From Planctomycetota bacterium (GTDB lineage Bacteria; Planctomycetota; Planctomycetia; Pirellulales; UBA1268), in assembly GCA_018970785.1 (NCBI GenBank), contig JAGWVR010000030.1, positions 1 to 36,266 on the forward strand: a stretch of DNA of 36,266 nt, given 5' to 3'. Below, in pieces: positions 1-8,400 of the stretch (positions are counted from its first letter, which is position 1; the number at the start of each line of letters is the position of its first letter). Both the position numbers and the translations under genes were made by a program. The notes under the pieces are model-generated. The model was given only the letters and a program-made list of their open reading frames with translations. It was not told the DNA's origin and did not search any database.

Positions 1-242
1 CGTCGATCGAGTCGCTTCTGGCGAGTCCATCGGCACGGATCCTCACGCCAGGGGGCAGGTTTCTACAGATTCTTCGTGAGGTGATCGAACGCTCGGATGT
101 CCGTGGCAACCTCGTCTTCGACGCACAGATCGCGGCGGTCTGTCTCGAACACGGGGCATCGACACTCCTCACCGAGGATCGCGACTTCACCCGTTTCCCC
201 GGGATCAGGGTGCTGCCGCTCGCGGCGTTCGCCTCTGATTGA
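1..242 (+). CDS. PIN-domain (VapC-type) ribonuclease toxin, 3' end only
   Basis: The reading frame enters from outside the window (first full codon at position 3) and ends at TGA 240-242, giving the last 79 residues. The stretch LVFDAQIAAVCLEHG followed by LLTEDRDFTRFPG is the C-terminal signature of VapC-like PIN domains. The Asp of FDA and the Asp pair in EDRDF match the late acidic residues that bind Mg2+ or Mn2+ in these RNases. The family usually acts as the toxin of a type II toxin-antitoxin pair and cleaves tRNA or rRNA. The antitoxin is normally encoded just upstream, so it would lie outside the window. Family assignment is firm; toxin activity is inferred. Confidence 0.85.
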   Translation, partial: SIESLLASPSARILTPGGRFLQILREVIERSDVRGNLVFDAQIAAVCLEHGASTLLTEDRDFTRFPGIRVLPLAAFASD

Positions 243-272
243 GCGCGGGCTCCGTGCACGACTGAATAAACG

Positions 273-303
273 GGGTTCAACCGCGCTACGCGTGGTTCGA
301 CCC
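273..303. terminator. imperfect hairpin downstream of the PIN gene
   Basis: GGGTTCAACC at 273-282 can pair with GGTTCGACCC at 294-303, with one G-T wobble and one C-C mismatch, across a short CG-rich loop. It starts 30 bases after the PIN stop codon. No T-run follows, so it is only a possible Rho-independent terminator or mRNA-stabilising stem. Confidence 0.3.
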
Positions 304-329
304 GCTCGACACCCCGCCGGCGGAACCCC

Positions 330-710
330 ATGCCCGACGTCGTGCCGCCGCTCCTGGTGATGGTCGCGGTCATCCATCTCCTCCCGGCGGTGGGCGTCGG
401 TGGACGCGCGCCGCTGGAGCGGCTCTACGGCACCGCCGTCGACGAGCCGAACCTGCTCGTCCTCATGCGGCACCGCGCCGTCCTCTTCGGGCTCCTCGGA
501 GCGTTTCTCCTCGCCGCCGCCTTCGACCGCCGCCTACACCTGGCCGGCCTCGTCGGCGGGCTGGCGAGCGTGGGATCGTTCCTCGTTTTGGCAGGGCGGA
601 CTGGCGACCTGAACGGCCACGTACGCCGGGTCTGCCTCGTCGATGCCGTCGCCGCGGCGTGCCTCGTCGCGGGCCTCGTCGTTCACCTGAGCGGCCGTGG
701 GGCGGGATAA
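330..710 (+). CDS. small four-helix integral membrane protein
   Basis: This 126-residue protein is mostly hydrophobic, with about four membrane segments near residues 7-22, 49-66, 70-90 and 103-120. The segment LERLYG, then EPNLLVLMRHRAVLFGLLG, is characteristic of a small membrane-protein family. As I recall, databases often mislabel that family as phosphopantetheine adenylyltransferase, but no nucleotidyltransferase HxGH motif is present, so that name should not be used. The ATG at 330 has only a weak GGCGGA-like ribosome site. The gene starts 87 bases after the PIN gene and runs in the same direction, with no clear functional link. The function is unknown. Confidence 0.7.
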   Translation: MPDVVPPLLVMVAVIHLLPAVGVGGRAPLERLYGTAVDEPNLLVLMRHRAVLFGLLGAFLLAAAFDRRLHLAGLVGGLASVGSFLVLAGRTGDLNGHVRRVCLVDAVAAACLVAGLVVHLSGRGAG

Positions 711-826
711 CATGGCGGTCGACCGGCGGGATCACCGCCTCACGCGCTCGGTCAGTGCGGGGGCATGAGCCGGCTCACGGCCGGGGTATAGGCGCGGAGG
801 CGAGGGGCCACGGTGGGGGTGTCACG

Positions 827-1288
827 ATGAGCGCCGGGATCGTCGAGACGTCGCGCGGGGCCTACACGATCTCGACCGATCCGGCCCGCCTCGATGCCGT
901 TGCGATCGAGCGTTTCCTCGGGCAGTCGTACTGGGCGGCGGGGATCCCCCCCGACACGCTGCGGCGCTCCCTCGCCGGATCGCTCTGCTTCGGGCTCTAC
1001 GCAGGCGGCAAGCAGGTCGGGTTCGCGCGCGTCGTCACCGACCGGGCGACGTTCGCCTGGCTGTGCGACGTGTGGATCGAGGAGCCCCACCGCGGCGCGG
1101 GGCTGGGGCAGTGGCTGGTGGAGACGGTCGTCGGCCATCCGGATCTCCTGGGGCTGCGCCGCTTCCTCCTCGCGACGCGCGACGCGCACTCGCTCTACGA
1201 GCGTTTTGGTTTCCAGCCGCCGGCCCGACCGGAGGCGTTCATGGAGATCTACCGCCCCGACATCTACCGCGCCGCATCAGACACGTGA
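827..1288 (+). CDS. GNAT family N-acetyltransferase
   Basis: This 153-residue protein spans one GNAT fold. Residues 78-99 (LCDVWIEEPHRGAGLGQWLVET) form beta-4 and the acetyl-CoA pyrophosphate loop, with the R89-GAGLG94 motif. Residues 120-129 (AHSLYERFGF) match the motif-B ending common to GNAT enzymes that acetylate small molecules or peptides. The ATG at 827 sits behind a G-rich stretch (GGTGGGGG). An open frame continues upstream to 659, but that part is arginine-rich, low-complexity sequence, so the shorter start was chosen. It faces the broken DoxX-like gene tail to tail. The substrate cannot be told from sequence. Confidence 0.85.
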   Translation: MSAGIVETSRGAYTISTDPARLDAVAIERFLGQSYWAAGIPPDTLRRSLAGSLCFGLYAGGKQVGFARVVTDRATFAWLCDVWIEEPHRGAGLGQWLVETVVGHPDLLGLRRFLLATRDAHSLYERFGFQPPARPEAFMEIYRPDIYRAASDT

Positions 1289-1376
1289 GGAGGTATTGGC
1301 CATCGCGCTTGTCGTGGACGAGATCTTCGTCCGTGAAGGCCCGTGATCGAGGACGGGCCACCGAACGGCAACCACG

Positions 1377-2206
1377 TCAGCGGTTGAACGGGGCCTCGTT
1401 CACGAGGTGGAAGCCTCGCTTCACGAGAAGGTAATCGCCGCGATCGATGCGCCTGCCGGTGAACTCGATCCGCTCGCCGCCGATCTCCCCCGTGCCGTGG
1501 AGGCCGTTCTCCCCGTCGAGTGCGAGCGAGAGCGCGCCCGCGGGCGCCCCCTGGCGCGGCCCCCCGCCGTCCACAGGGCTCCGGCCAGCTGCGTCCGCCG
1601 GAAGCAGAGGAGCAGGCCGCCGACGATCTCCATCCCTCCGGCGAAGACGGTGTAGGTGCGGCTGGCCGCCATGAAGTTCCACAGCAGCCCCATCGGCGAC
1701 GACTCGCCGTAGGTGCGCAGCAGCGCTGGCACCTCGAGCGGCTGGAACTGCAGGGGAAACACCTTGGCGAACCCGTAGGTGAACATCGACAGGGCGAGGG
1801 TGAATCGGATCGCCGTCCGCAGGGCGTCGGCGAGGCGGGGATGGCCCCGCGACCCTCGGTCGAGCACCGTCCACACCGCGCAGCCCGCCGCCGCGATCAC
1901 CACGTTCGCCGCCACACGGACCCAGTCGTACGTGGTGTCGCCGGAGCTCTCCGAGAACGACTCGATGCGGATCCCGCACACCGTCCGCGCGATCCACACG
2001 TAGAGCGGCCGCTTCGCCCGGTCGATGCCGACCGCGAGCGGCTCGAGCAGCGGCACGAGCTGCACCAGCGCCGAGTGGAACTCGACGAGGAACCAGACGA
2101 AGACGAAGCGGAAGGCGACGCGCGTCGGCCACGGCCAGGAGCCATCGCCACGGCGATCGGATCGGGACTCACGGGCCCCGTCGATCGAAAGCGATCCGCG
2201 TTCCAT
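1377..2206 (-). pseudogene. DoxX-like multipass membrane protein, internal deletion with frame change
   Basis: Reading from ATG 2206 (good GGAGGG site just upstream), one frame encodes membrane helices including VAFRFVFVWFLVEF and a DoxX-like segment, FTYGFAKVFPLQF, followed by GMEIVGGLLLCFRRTQLAGAL. Just after this, near 1560-1580, similarity stops in that frame. It resumes in another frame that ends GERIEFTGRRIDRGDYLL and RGFHLVNEAPFNR, a typical C-terminal ending of the same large family. Full family members, as I recall them, are roughly 400 residues or more with further helices and a soluble domain between these parts. Here only about 275 codons remain, so several hundred bases appear deleted, out of frame. 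An assembly error at this spot is the alternative. Confidence 0.7.
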
Positions 2207-2710
2207 GGACCCTCCACCACGCCTCCCCGGATCGACGGCCGGGCGAATGAGTGTCATCCACCACCTGCGGCTGGAGTCGATGCCGGCGACGCGTCGCTTC
2301 TCCGGCACACTCACGTCCATTCCGATCATTGCGAAAACACCGGCGCCCGAGCCAGGGGCCGTCGTCGCGGGGCACAACCTCTCGACGATCATGCGGGTGC
2401 GGTGCAGAATCGGCAGCCCGGGAAGCCTGGAAGGGGTCCGCGCTTTTCGGCAACCCGCCGGGACTCGCTTCGAGCGGACTGTACGGGCGCTGGGTCGGCT
2501 GGGAACGTCGCTGGTCGGGCAGGGCGCGAGTCGACCGCAGGCAACGAGGGCGACTGACGTGCACTAGCGCCCGGCAAGGAAGTTTCGCCGTCCTCGGGGT
2601 CGAGGGCCCGACCGCGGCCGCCGGTGAGAGGAGCTGGAAGCCCGGCGACATCGAGAAGGAACTGCGACCATGGCACGACGGTTTCCAGACATCCCCGCTG
2701 CGAGGCGCGC
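2207..2710. other. non-coding region between divergent genes
   Basis: About 500 bases separate the start of the DoxX-like pseudogene (minus) from the DUF1254 gene (plus). Several reading frames stay open here, but their translations are arginine- and proline-rich without recognisable motifs. The region should hold the promoters of both genes; I could not identify convincing -35/-10 pairs. Confidence 0.5.
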
Positions 2711-4198
2711 ATGACGACCATACCGAGGACCTTCTCCCCCAGGGCGGTCATTCTCGCCACCCTGATCGGCTCCCGCCTGACGGTGCCCGCAGCCCACGGC
2801 CAACTCCTGCCCACCACGGGCAGCGTCGCATCGAGGCTCGGCCCGCTGGAGCTGGAGAACGGCTATCCCACCGATGCCACCGTCGCGAAGATCTTCGACG
2901 ACATCGATTACCAGAGGGCGTGCCAGGCCTACCTCTGGGCCCTGCCGCTGATGGCGATGCAGCAATGGCAGAGCGAGCACCTCGCCAGATTCGGCGCCGG
3001 AAAGCTCGACTATGTCGACTACCTCACCTTCCAAGACAAGCTCGGCCTCCTCACGGCCAATGCGACGACGCCGTACATCATGGCGTTTCCCAACCTGCAG
3101 GAAACCGGTCCGCTGGTGTTCGAGGTTCCCGCCGGCCCCACGGCAGGCGGCTTCACCGATTTTTGGCAGCGGCCGATCACCGATTCCGGCCAGACCGGAC
3201 CGGACAAAGGAGCGGGGGGCCGGTATCTGATCCTCGGCCCCGACGACCCGGAGATGAAGCCGGAGGGGTATTACGTTTTCCGTTCGCCCACGGTGAACGT
3301 CTGGTCTGCCCACCGGGCGCTCGACCCCGATCCGGCCAAAGCCAGGCAGCTCATCGAGGGGTTGAAGATCTATCCCTACAGCCGGCGTGACAACCCGGCT
3401 CCGACCCGTCATGTCTCGCCGGCAGGGCGCCCGTGGAGCGGCGAACAACCGCGCGGCCTCGCCTACTGGGAAGGCCTGTCGAAGATCATCCAGGAGGAAC
3501 CGGTCCACGAGCGCGACCGGATGATGATGGGGATGCTGCAGCCGTTGGGAATCGAGAAGGGCAAGCCGTTCGCCCCGACCGAACGGCAGAAGCGGATCCT
3601 CATCGACGCGGCGCGGACGGGGGAGGTGATGGCCCGGGCGATCGCCTACCGGAAGCGGTTCGATGGTGCGAAAGTCTGGCCGAGCAGGAACTGGGAGATC
3701 TCGCTGTTCCTTGCCGAGACCAATCAGGAAGCTCGGCATCACACGCAGTTGGATGAACGCACGAGTTGGTTTTACGAAGCAGTCGGTGTCTCCGTGGGGA
3801 TGATGGGCCGCGCCGTCGGAGTCGGGCAGGTCTACCTCGAGTCCGCGAAGGACAGCCAGGGCCACTGGCTCGACGGTGCCAAGACCTATCGCCTCAAGGT
3901 TCCGAAGGACGTTCCCGCGGCGCAGTTCTGGTCCGTCACCGTGTACGACAACGAGACCCGGTGCTTCGTCAAGTCGGGCGCACCGCCGGATCGTTCGTCG
4001 CGCGACCCGATCGTCACGAACGCCGACGGCTCAGTGGACCTCACGTTCGGACCTGCGGTTCCCGCCGGAACGCCCGAGAGCAACTGGATCAAGACCGTCC
4101 CGGGCAAAGGTTGGTTCAGCTACTTCCGCATCTACGGTCCGACCCAGGCCTACTTCGACCGCTCCTGGGTGCTCTCGGACATCGAGGTGATCGAGTAG
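2711..4198 (+). CDS. exported DUF1254/DUF1214 protein
   Basis: This 495-residue protein starts with a signal peptide (MTTIPRT, then a hydrophobic stretch ending near PAAHGQ, about residue 31). An N-terminal DUF1254 domain follows at about residues 45-200, with the family-like YLWALPLMAMQQW and NATTPYIMAFPNL. A C-terminal DUF1214 domain covers about 370-495, with KTYRLKVPKDVPAAQFWSVT, YDNETRC and NWIKTVPGKGWFSYFR, then YGPTQAYFDRSW near the end. Proteins with this DUF pair are widespread exported or periplasmic proteins without an established reaction. The frame is open further upstream to 2624, but that part lacks signal-peptide character, so ATG 2711 was chosen despite a weak ribosome site. 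It appears to be a single-gene unit. Confidence 0.9.
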   Translation: MTTIPRTFSPRAVILATLIGSRLTVPAAHGQLLPTTGSVASRLGPLELENGYPTDATVAKIFDDIDYQRACQAYLWALPLMAMQQWQSEHLARFGAGKLDYVDYLTFQDKLGLLTANATTPYIMAFPNLQETGPLVFEVPAGPTAGGFTDFWQRPITDSGQTGPDKGAGGRYLILGPDDPEMKPEGYYVFRSPTVNVWSAHRALDPDPAKARQLIEGLKIYPYSRRDNPAPTRHVSPAGRPWSGEQPRGLAYWEGLSKIIQEEPVHERDRMMMGMLQPLGIEKGKPFAPTERQKRILIDAARTGEVMARAIAYRKRFDGAKVWPSRNWEISLFLAETNQEARHHTQLDERTSWFYEAVGVSVGMMGRAVGVGQVYLESAKDSQGHWLDGAKTYRLKVPKDVPAAQFWSVTVYDNETRCFVKSGAPPDRSSRDPIVTNADGSVDLTFGPAVPAGTPESNWIKTVPGKGWFSYFRIYGPTQAYFDRSWVLSDIEVIE

Positions 4199-4485
4199 TC
4201 GGGGACGGCCGCGAGGGCGGCTCCCGCATCGGGGACTCATTCAGCCCGGGCTGCTGCCGGCAGATTTGGGCCGAGACGAGGAGTTTCTCCTCGATCTTCC
4301 CGGGAGACGGCCGGCTCTGGCGGTGTCGCCGAGGCGTCACTGGCGAGTGCGACGAAGGCCATCGAGAAGGCACGGGCGATCTTGGCGGCGATCGAGCGTG
4401 TTGCCGGATGACTCTGCCGGCAGCGCGTGATGAACGCTGCTCGGTGCGGCTCCATCCGATCCGGTGTGCCACCCTGCGAAGAAAG
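4199..4485. other. intergenic region with a 7-bp hairpin
   Basis: About 290 bases lie between the DUF1254 gene and the 3' end of the minus-strand tRNA. CGAGGAG at 4277-4283 pairs perfectly with CTCCTCG at 4287-4293 around a TTT loop. It may end transcription of the upstream gene, although no T-run follows. A short minus frame at 4237-4455 is open but has no support as a gene. Confidence 0.4.
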
Positions 4486-4558
4486 CTCCCCGAGTAGGAC
4501 TCGAACCTACGACCCAGCGGTTAACAGCCGCTTGCTCTACCAACTGAGCTATCGGGGA
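4486..4558 (-). tRNA. tRNA-Asn(GTT)
   Basis: Read on the minus strand, the 73 bases fold as a complete tRNA. The acceptor stem is TCCCCGA/TCGGGGA with discriminator G. The D arm is GCTC-AGTTGGTA-GAGC. The anticodon arm is AGCGG-CTGTTAA-CCGCT with anticodon GTT. The variable region is GGGTC, and the T arm is GTAGG-TTCGAGT-CCTAC. The 3' CCA is not encoded and must be added by CCA-adding enzyme. The gene follows the terminator of the partner-switch operon. Confidence 0.97.
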
Positions 4559-4611
4559 ATCGGCCGGGCTGTCCACGCTGCCCGGGGCAGGGGATCACCG
4601 GCGGGACCCGG

Positions 4612-4617
4612 AGAATA
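4612..4617 (-). promoter_or_regulatory. possible -10 element for tRNA-Asn
   Basis: Minus-strand TATTCT lies about 54 bases upstream of the tRNA 5' end, directly after the terminator T-run of the preceding operon. No good -35 hexamer is visible at the expected distance, so this is tentative. Confidence 0.3.
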
Positions 4618-4621
4618 GCCG

Positions 4622-4656
4622 AAAAAAAGGCGTTGGGCGAGAGGTGCCTCGCCGCC
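4622..4656 (-). terminator. intrinsic terminator of the STAS/anti-sigma operon
   Basis: On the minus strand GGCGAG (4653-4648) pairs with CTCGCC (4641-4636) around a six-base loop. An outer GGCG/CGCC pairing closes the structure directly before a run of seven T (4628-4622). It lies about 240 bases after the stop codon of the RsbW-like gene and before the tRNA. Confidence 0.6.
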
Positions 4657-4895
4657 GCACGACCGGCCCTCCCGGCCCAGGCATGCCGGCCGGACTCTGC
4701 CGCGGTCGGGACCCCGTCGAATCGCTTTCCGCCGGCCCGACTTCCCGGCACCGCCGTGCCGGGTCCGAGGCGCTCGTCGAAAAACGCCACCGTCGGTGAA
4801 GACCCTGCGTCTGATCTCGTCCGCCTCCCGGAAGACCGCTGCCGAAGCCGGGACCGTGACGACGATGGCGGAGCGGGGCATGGCCCGCCGCGGGC

Positions 4896-5420
4896 TCACG
4901 GCTGTGGCTCGCGCCGCTTCTCCATCAGCACGCTGTTGCCGCGGCCGTTGTATTCGAGCCGCGACATGAAGTTGCGCATCAGCATCACGCCGCGGCCGCT
5001 GGGAACCTCGAGGCGGTCGTCGGCGGTGCAGTCGGGCACCGCGGCGGGATCGAATCCCTCCCCCTCGTCGGTGATCTGGATCCGCATCAGTTCGGCGTCG
5101 ACCTGGCAGACGACGTGGACCGTCTTGCCCGGATCGAGTTTGTTGCCGTGGACGATCGCGTTGACGATCGCCTCCTCGACGGCGAGGTGGATGCTGAACA
5201 CGTCGCTCGTCGGCCAGCCGTGGGCTTCGAGATGCTCGAGGAGCGGCTCGGTGACCCGTTTGCTGGCGCCGCGCTCGCTCGGGAGGCGCTCGTCGATCTG
5301 CCAACCCGGCGTGGTCCGGCCGCCGGCGGAACGTTTCCCGGGTTCGTCGGTCGGACCACCCACGATCGCCTCACGTGCCATGCCGCGTCGCTGCCGTTCC
5401 CGGTCCATCCCCTTCGCCAC
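4896..5420 (-). CDS. RsbW/SpoIIAB-type serine kinase (anti-sigma factor, HATPase_c)
   Basis: The 174-residue product has the GHKL ATPase motifs of anti-sigma serine kinases. The N box is EEAIVNAIVHGNK at residues 82-94, with the Mg-binding Asn at 87. The G1 box is DEGEGFD at 118-124 and the G2 box is SGRGVMLMR at 141-149. Such kinases phosphorylate a STAS partner and, when free, bind a sigma factor or another output protein. The STAS partner lies immediately upstream, with 16 bases between stop and start. I chose GTG 5420, which follows AGGGA at a good distance; internal ATGs at 5408 and 5381 are alternatives, and the first 40 residues are low-complexity. No sigma factor gene is nearby, so the target is unknown. 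Confidence 0.88.
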   Translation of the reverse strand: MAKGMDRERQRRGMAREAIVGGPTDEPGKRSAGGRTTPGWQIDERLPSERGASKRVTEPLLEHLEAHGWPTSDVFSIHLAVEEAIVNAIVHGNKLDPGKTVHVVCQVDAELMRIQITDEGEGFDPAAVPDCTADDRLEVPSGRGVMLMRNFMSRLEYNGRGNSVLMEKRREPQP

Positions 5421-5436
5421 CGTCCCTGCGGCGCGG

Positions 5437-5790
5437 TCAGAACGCCTTCAGGGCTTCCGCCTCGGAGGCACGGATGTCGAAGACCTTGTTGAGCTTGGTG
5501 ATCTCGAAGACCGACATGACCTCCGGCACCATGTCGCTCATCTTCAGGCGCCCCTTGGCCAACTTGAGCTTGCGTTCGAGGGCGATCAGCTTGCCGAGGC
5601 CGGCGCTGGAGACGAATTCGACGCCCGAGAAATTGAGAAGCATGGCACGGCGTTTTTCGACGTCGACAAGCCGCCCCAATTCCCCCGCGAGCTCGTTGAC
5701 CTGGGCCTCGTCGACGATCTTCCGATCGACGAACCGGACCACCGTCACGTCACCCGATTCCGTCACCGTGATCCGCCGCAGGTCCGGCAT
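5437..5790 (-). CDS. STAS-domain anti-anti-sigma factor (RsbV/SpoIIAA-like)
   Basis: This 117-residue protein is a single STAS domain. The segment FSGVEFVSSAGLGKLIALERK (residues 54-74) is the conserved loop and helix, and Ser62 aligns with the serine that the partner kinase phosphorylates (Ser58 in Bacillus SpoIIAA). In the unphosphorylated state such proteins bind the kinase and release its target. The gene is first in a two-gene minus-strand operon with the RsbW-like kinase. ATG 5790 follows GGAG at normal spacing, while the upstream in-frame extension is cysteine- and glycine-rich and unlikely to be translated. The C-terminal helix ends EAEALKAF. Function is well supported by motif and by its neighbour. 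Confidence 0.9.
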   Translation of the reverse strand: MPDLRRITVTESGDVTVVRFVDRKIVDEAQVNELAGELGRLVDVEKRRAMLLNFSGVEFVSSAGLGKLIALERKLKLAKGRLKMSDMVPEVMSVFEITKLNKVFDIRASEAEALKAF

Positions 5791-5935
5791 GGGACAGACT
5801 CCGACCGGAAGGCCTTGTCCGGGGCAGCACCAGGCGACGTCACGCCCACCTCGGCCCGGCTCGGGCATCATCGACTTGGGCGAGAGCGTACCCCTTCACC
5901 TGGGCAAAAGCCATGACCCACGGGCAGACGAGTTC

Positions 5936-5952
5936 GCTGCCAGATTGGCAGC
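5936..5952. promoter_or_regulatory. 17-bp dyad in the STAS/groES intergenic region
   Basis: GCTGCCA-GAT-TGGCAGC is a perfect 7-3-7 inverted repeat in the divergent region between the STAS gene and groES, 146 bases upstream of the STAS start. Its size and symmetry fit a dimeric repressor or activator site, but the regulator is unknown and a chance repeat cannot be excluded. Confidence 0.35.
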
Positions 5953-6093
5953 AGCCGGGGGGGCTGGAAGCGGTGTGGATCGCTGCAGCCAGTTAGCGTC
6001 ACCTCGGACCGTCTGTGGTTTCGCACGATTCATCGGGCGAAACTCGATTGAAGCACTTCCGGCGCGCCACTTGCTGCTACGGGGAAGTCGCCG

Positions 6094-6246
6094 GTCCGGG
6101 TGCCCGGACGGCAGGCGGCCGCGCCAGCGGGTCCACTGCGGTGGATCGGGCGGGTCGGTCGCCCCCTCCGTCGGCCGACGGAGGTCCGTGCCCCACCAGG
6201 CACGGTGGCGACGGATTGCCAGTCCGTGTCCCGCCCGGTTTCGGGC
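6094..6246 (+). promoter_or_regulatory. hairpin-rich groES leader
   Basis: Six consecutive potential hairpins fill the 153 bases ahead of groES. They are 6094-6109 (GTCCGGG/CCCGGAC), 6132-6145 (TCCAC/GTGGA), 6165-6184 (a perfect 20-base palindrome with 10-bp arms), 6186-6205 (CCGTGCC/GGCACGG, six-base loop), 6211-6227 (ACGGA/TCCGT) and 6233-6246 (GCCCG/CGGGC). The ribosome site and GTG start follow at 6275-6292. No CIRCE operator (TTAGCACTC-N9-GAGTGCTAA) is present. The array could be a 5' UTR that controls translation or mRNA stability, or the palindrome at 6165 could be a DNA operator. The transcription start is unknown. Confidence 0.5.
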
Positions 6247-6289
6247 CCGCCACCGCGATCCAGCCCTTTTCGAGAGGAGATTCCCCGCC

Positions 6290-6610
6290 GTGTCCGCGAC
6301 CAAGGCCGCCCCCCGCAAGAAGTCGACCCTCGTGCCCCTCGGCGATCGCGTCGTGGTCCAGCGCGAGGAAAGCGAGCAGAAGACCTCCGGTGGCATCCTG
6401 CTGCCCGACACCGCCAAGGACAAGCCGGCCCGCGGCGTGGTGGTGAGCGTCGGCGACGGGAAGCTCAACGACAAGGGGGTCCGGCAGCCGCTCCAGGTCA
6501 AGCCCGGCGACCGGGTGGTGTTCACCAGCTACGCCGGCGAGCCGTTCAAGGTCGGCGACGACGAACTGCTGCTGATGCGCGAGGACGACATCCTCGCCGT
6601 GCTCGGCTGA
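6290..6610 (+). CDS. groES: co-chaperonin GroES
   Basis: The 106-residue protein has the GroES fold throughout: [14 protein letters not shown], the mobile loop [18 protein letters not shown] (about residues 30-47), [24 protein letters not shown] and the terminal [13 protein letters not shown]. Heptameric GroES caps the GroEL ring so that client proteins fold in the closed chamber. I chose GTG 6290 because AGGAG lies ten bases upstream and the protein then has normal length, with a short basic N-terminal extension ([11 protein letters not shown]) before the core. The open frame continues upstream, but that part is non-coding leader. groEL follows 69 bases downstream in the same operon. Confidence 0.97.
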   Translation: MSATKAAPRKKSTLVPLGDRVVVQREESEQKTSGGILLPDTAKDKPARGVVVSVGDGKLNDKGVRQPLQVKPGDRVVFTSYAGEPFKVGDDELLLMREDDILAVLG

Positions 6611-8308
<1,698 letters not shown>

Positions 8309-8354
8309 GATCGGCGTCGGCGGCTTTCCGCTGCCCCCACCCGATTCGCATACG

Positions 8355-8388
8355 AGCCGGGGTGTCCGGTGGGCACCCCGGCTTTTTT
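8355..8388 (+). terminator. intrinsic terminator of groES-groEL
   Basis: AGCCGGGGTG (8355-8364) pairs perfectly with CACCCCGGCT (8374-8383) around a nine-base loop and runs into six T (8383-8388). It lies just after groEL and just before the 3' end of the minus-strand sulfotransferase-like gene. Confidence 0.9.
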
Positions 8389-8400
8389 CGTGCCCCGGCG

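Noticed and set aside
4237-4455. 72-codon minus-strand frame with a hydrophobic start
   Set aside because: No ribosome site, no domain and no conserved context; probably chance.
5990-6289. Search for a CIRCE or RpoH-type element before groES
   Set aside because: No TTAGCACTC/GAGTGCTAA pair is present; an isolated GCACTT near 6053 has no second half, and no convincing heat-shock promoter was seen.
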